Source: Gammaproteobacteria bacterium (GTDB taxonomy: Bacteria; Pseudomonadota; Gammaproteobacteria; Steroidobacterales; JABDKV01). Taken from it: 8,174 nucleotides of DNA. Location of the stretch: the NCBI GenBank assembly GCA_029862285.1, contig JAOTXR010000077.1, positions 1-8,174 on the forward strand. The letters are read 5' to 3'. The notes under the pieces were generated by a model. It had not been told where the DNA came from. It was given only the letters and a program-made list of their open reading frames with translations, and did not search any database. Made by a program: the position numbers and the translations under genes. This document shows, piece by piece, positions 6,048-8,174 of the stretch (its first letter is position 1; each line of letters opens with the position of its first letter).

Positions 6048-7180
6048 GTCGAAAGCAGTTTCCTGTTGGTTTGGATGGACATGAGGATACCGAAACCCGC
6101 CATCAGGGTCACCATCGAGGTGCCACCGTAGCTGAATAAGGGTAATGGCACACCGACTACCGGTAACAATCCACTGACCATCCCGGTGTTAACAAACACA
6201 TACACAAAAAACGTGAGGCTGATCGCGCCGGCCAGCAATCGTGAGAAAGTACTCGGCGCCTGCGCCGCAATCAGGATGCCGCGGCCAATGATAAAAATAT
6301 AGACACCCAACAGCACCAAAATACCCAGCAGACCAAACTCTTCACCGAGGACCGCAAAGATAAAGTCCGTCGATCGCTCTGGAAGAAAATCGAGTTGTGC
6401 CTGTGTGCCGTTATTCCAGCCCTTACCAAAAATTCCGCCGGAACCAATAGCGATATTGGACTGGATAATGTGATAGCCGGCGCCGAGCGGATCGGTTTCC
6501 GGATTGAGAAACGTCAGTACACGGGTGCGTTGATAGTCCTGCATGAACGACCACATGACTGGCGCCAGGGCCAGCCCGAGAGCACCGGCGATTGCGACCA
6601 GCTTGAGATTCATGCCGGCGAGCAGGATCACTATGATGCCTGATGCTGCAATCAACAGCGCCGTGCCGAGATCCGGTTGCATTCCGATCAGCACGGTGGG
6701 CACGAGGACCAGCACAGCGACTACCAGGGTAGATTGGAGTGTCGGTGGAAGCTGGCGCTGGTGCAGGTACCAGGCGGCGACCAACGGCAATGCCAGCTTC
6801 ATAATTTCAGACGGCTGGAAACGGACGAATCCCAGATCCAGCCAGCGTTGTGCCCCTTTGCCGATGTCGCCGGTGATCAGTACGCTCAGCAGCAACAACA
6901 ACGCAAGCAGATAAAACCACGGCGCCCATAGGCGCAGGAAGTGTGGCGGGACCTGGGCAACCAGGAATAGCGTCAGGAGAGAAATACCGAAACGCACCGC
7001 CTGCTTGACCACAATTTCGGAATCCTGTCCCGAGGCGCTGTACAAGACAAAAATGCCCATCGATGCGACCATGATCAGCGCCAATAGCAGCGGCCCATCC
7101 AGGTGCATTTGACGCAAAACGCTGCCGACGATACCCAGTGGGCGCGTTTCCCGATAGTTTTCGCCCTCGGCGAATATCAC
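6044..7180 (-). CDS. mrdB: Peptidoglycan glycosyltransferase RodA (MrdB, SEDS family)
   Basis: Polytopic inner-membrane protein, 378 aa (E. coli RodA 370), that polymerises lipid II into glycan strands for cell elongation as partner of PBP2. Many hydrophobic segments are visible, consistent with the usual ten helices. SEDS landmarks are SASGQD at 48-53, FQPSEIMKLALP at 121-132, QPDLGTALL at 168-176, and LPERSTDFIFAVLGEE at 266-281 containing the catalytic Asp D272 (D262 in E. coli). PLPLFSYGGTSM lies near the C-terminus. The GTG start at 7180 overlaps the mrdA stop (GTGA) and has at best a CAGG upstream. M25 is an internal alternative, but the upstream residues agree with usual family length. 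FtsW is less likely given the PBP2 neighbour. Confidence 0.97.
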   Translation of the reverse strand: MIFAEGENYRETRPLGIVGSVLRQMHLDGPLLLALIMVASMGIFVLYSASGQDSEIVVKQAVRFGISLLTLFLVAQVPPHFLRLWAPWFYLLALLLLLSVLITGDIGKGAQRWLDLGFVRFQPSEIMKLALPLVAAWYLHQRQLPPTLQSTLVVAVLVLVPTVLIGMQPDLGTALLIAASGIIVILLAGMNLKLVAIAGALGLALAPVMWSFMQDYQRTRVLTFLNPETDPLGAGYHIIQSNIAIGSGGIFGKGWNNGTQAQLDFLPERSTDFIFAVLGEEFGLLGILVLLGVYIFIIGRGILIAAQAPSTFSRLLAGAISLTFFVYVFVNTGMVSGLLPVVGVPLPLFSYGGTSMVTLMAGFGILMSIQTNRKLLST

Positions 7181-8174
7181 CGGTCTGCCTGCGGATTACT
7201 GGTGGCGATCACGGGTTCATCGCCGTCGCTAAACCACGCGTCGAGCATTGCTCGTGCCGCCGGCGCAGCAGCTGCAGCGCCGCTACCGGCGTTTTCGATT
7301 ACTACCGCAATAGCAATCTCGGGTTGCTGCGCAGGCGCAAAGGCGATGAATAGAGCGTGATGTCGTAGCCTCTCTGCGACTCGTTCAGCATCGTATTCGT
7401 CTTCCTGGCCGATAGTGAAAATCTGCGCCGTTCCTGTCTTGCCCGCGATTTGGTAGTCCAGTCCAAACCCGATTCCCCTGGCGGTGCCATGTTCTCCGTG
7501 AACGACCCTGGTCATGGCTTTGGTAACACTGTTCCAGTATTCAGGTTTCTCTACCGGAACCGGTGCCAGCTCTACCGGTGGATTTTCGACAAGTTCAGAT
7601 GTAAGGGGATTGCGAACGGCATTTATCAGGCGCGGCTTGTAGCGCTTGCCACGTGCGGCGAGTGTTGCTGTCGCATGCGCTAGCTGCAGTGGAGTTGTTA
7701 ACATGAATCCCTGGCCGATTCCTGTTATGAGCGTTTCACCGGGAAACCAAACCTGCTCGCTGCGTTCGCTAAATGAGCGGCGTTTCCAGTCGCGCGACGG
7801 CATCAGCCCGGTTTTCTCTCCGCTAATGTCGACGCCAGTTGTGTGCCCGAATCCGAAGTAGCTCATGAATTCGTACATTCGGTCGATACCGAGCTCCAGG
7901 GCAAGATCATAAAAATAGACGTCACAGGACTCTTCGACCGCAGATGCCAGATCAACTTCTTTGTGACCTTCTTTTTTCCAGTCGCGATAACGGTGATCGT
8001 CACCGGGTAACATGTAATAACCGGGGCAAATCAGGGACTGACGTGGACTGCGTACCGAATAATGCAGCGCTGCCAAAGCAAGTATGGGCTTAATGGTGGA
8101 TCCAGGCGGGTAGTGGCCGCGCAATGCCCGGTTGAACAGCGGTTTATTGATATCGCCGGACAACTGGTTGAACT
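7177..8174 (-). CDS. mrdA: Penicillin-binding protein 2 (MrdA), C-terminal part
   Basis: Transpeptidase of the elongasome; the 5' end (membrane anchor and pedestal) lies beyond the window, and about 331 codons of the catalytic domain are present. Reading from the edge, the frame begins FNQLSGD, so the TTG at 8163 is an internal Leu, not a start. Active-site motifs: STIK (Ser codon 8100-8098) in YPPGSTIKP, SCD (codons 7929-7921) and KTGT (Lys codon 7440-7438) in AGKTGTAQIF. Between the first two motifs lie RYRDWKKEGHKEVD and EESCD, with possible zinc ligands described in the findings. The C-terminus has an Ala-rich run (GAAAAAPAAR) and a short polar tail of the usual type. The stop overlaps the rodA start. 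Class B PBP2 is clear from the RodA neighbour and the RYRDWKK block; PBP3/FtsI is unlikely. Confidence 0.96.
   Translation of the reverse strand, partial: FNQLSGDINKPLFNRALRGHYPPGSTIKPILALAALHYSVRSPRQSLICPGYYMLPGDDHRYRDWKKEGHKEVDLASAVEESCDVYFYDLALELGIDRMYEFMSYFGFGHTTGVDISGEKTGLMPSRDWKRRSFSERSEQVWFPGETLITGIGQGFMLTTPLQLAHATATLAARGKRYKPRLINAVRNPLTSELVENPPVELAPVPVEKPEYWNSVTKAMTRVVHGEHGTARGIGFGLDYQIAGKTGTAQIFTIGQEDEYDAERVAERLRHHALFIAFAPAQQPEIAIAVVIENAGSGAAAAAPAARAMLDAWFSDGDEPVIATSNPQADR

Noticed and set aside
7260..7300. Ala-rich GC-rich stretch in mrdA as a repeat or degenerate region
   Set aside because: It encodes GSGAAAAAPAAR just before the normal C-terminal helix, a common low-complexity segment in class B PBPs. 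The frame is intact.
8161..8163. TTG as a start codon for PBP2
   Set aside because: The frame stays open to the window edge (FNQ precedes it), and the sequence begins in the middle of the transpeptidase domain.

Overview
The window is a tightly packed, single-strand (all minus) cell-envelope and lipoate gene cluster from a gammaproteobacterium. In transcription order, from high to low coordinates, it reads mrdA (PBP2, 5' end outside the window) - mrdB/rodA - mltB - rlpA - dacA - a D-amino-acid aminotransferase gene - ybeD (DUF493) - lipB - lipA. A 207-bp intergenic region follows, and then the first 19 codons of a small lipoprotein gene that runs off the low-coordinate edge. This order, with mltB between rodA and rlpA and an aminotransferase gene between dacA and ybeD, differs from E. 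coli. It fits non-enteric gammaproteobacteria better; I cannot name a genus.

Region 3041-8174 is a peptidoglycan module. PBP2 (transpeptidase) and RodA (SEDS glycosyltransferase) form the synthetic core of the elongasome. MltB and RlpA are lytic transglycosylases, and DacA is the D,D-carboxypeptidase that trims pentapeptides and releases D-Ala. The aminotransferase (2166-3053) carries the D-alanine aminotransferase-type active site and would interconvert D-Ala and D-Glu, linking the wall genes to D-amino-acid supply. Region 267-2169 is the lipoate module: LipB moves octanoyl from ACP to target proteins, LipA inserts the sulfurs, and YbeD is a small ACT-like protein of uncertain role.

The nine genes appear to be one operon. 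Six junctions are 4-bp stop/start overlaps (five GTGA, one ATGA), one is a 13-bp overlap, and the only gap is 38 bp. Six of the eight visible starts in this operon are GTG, and most overlapping starts have weak Shine-Dalgarno sequences. This points to translational coupling.

The part least explained by standard annotation is the 60-266 intergenic region. It holds two TATAAT hexamers without good -35 boxes, a 5-4-5 palindrome placed like a class II activator site, a nested GC-rich RNA fold, and a terminator-like hairpin directly ahead of the ribosome binding site of the small lipoprotein gene. Otherwise the window is ordinary conserved housekeeping DNA; I found no mobile element, CRISPR array, tRNA or rRNA.
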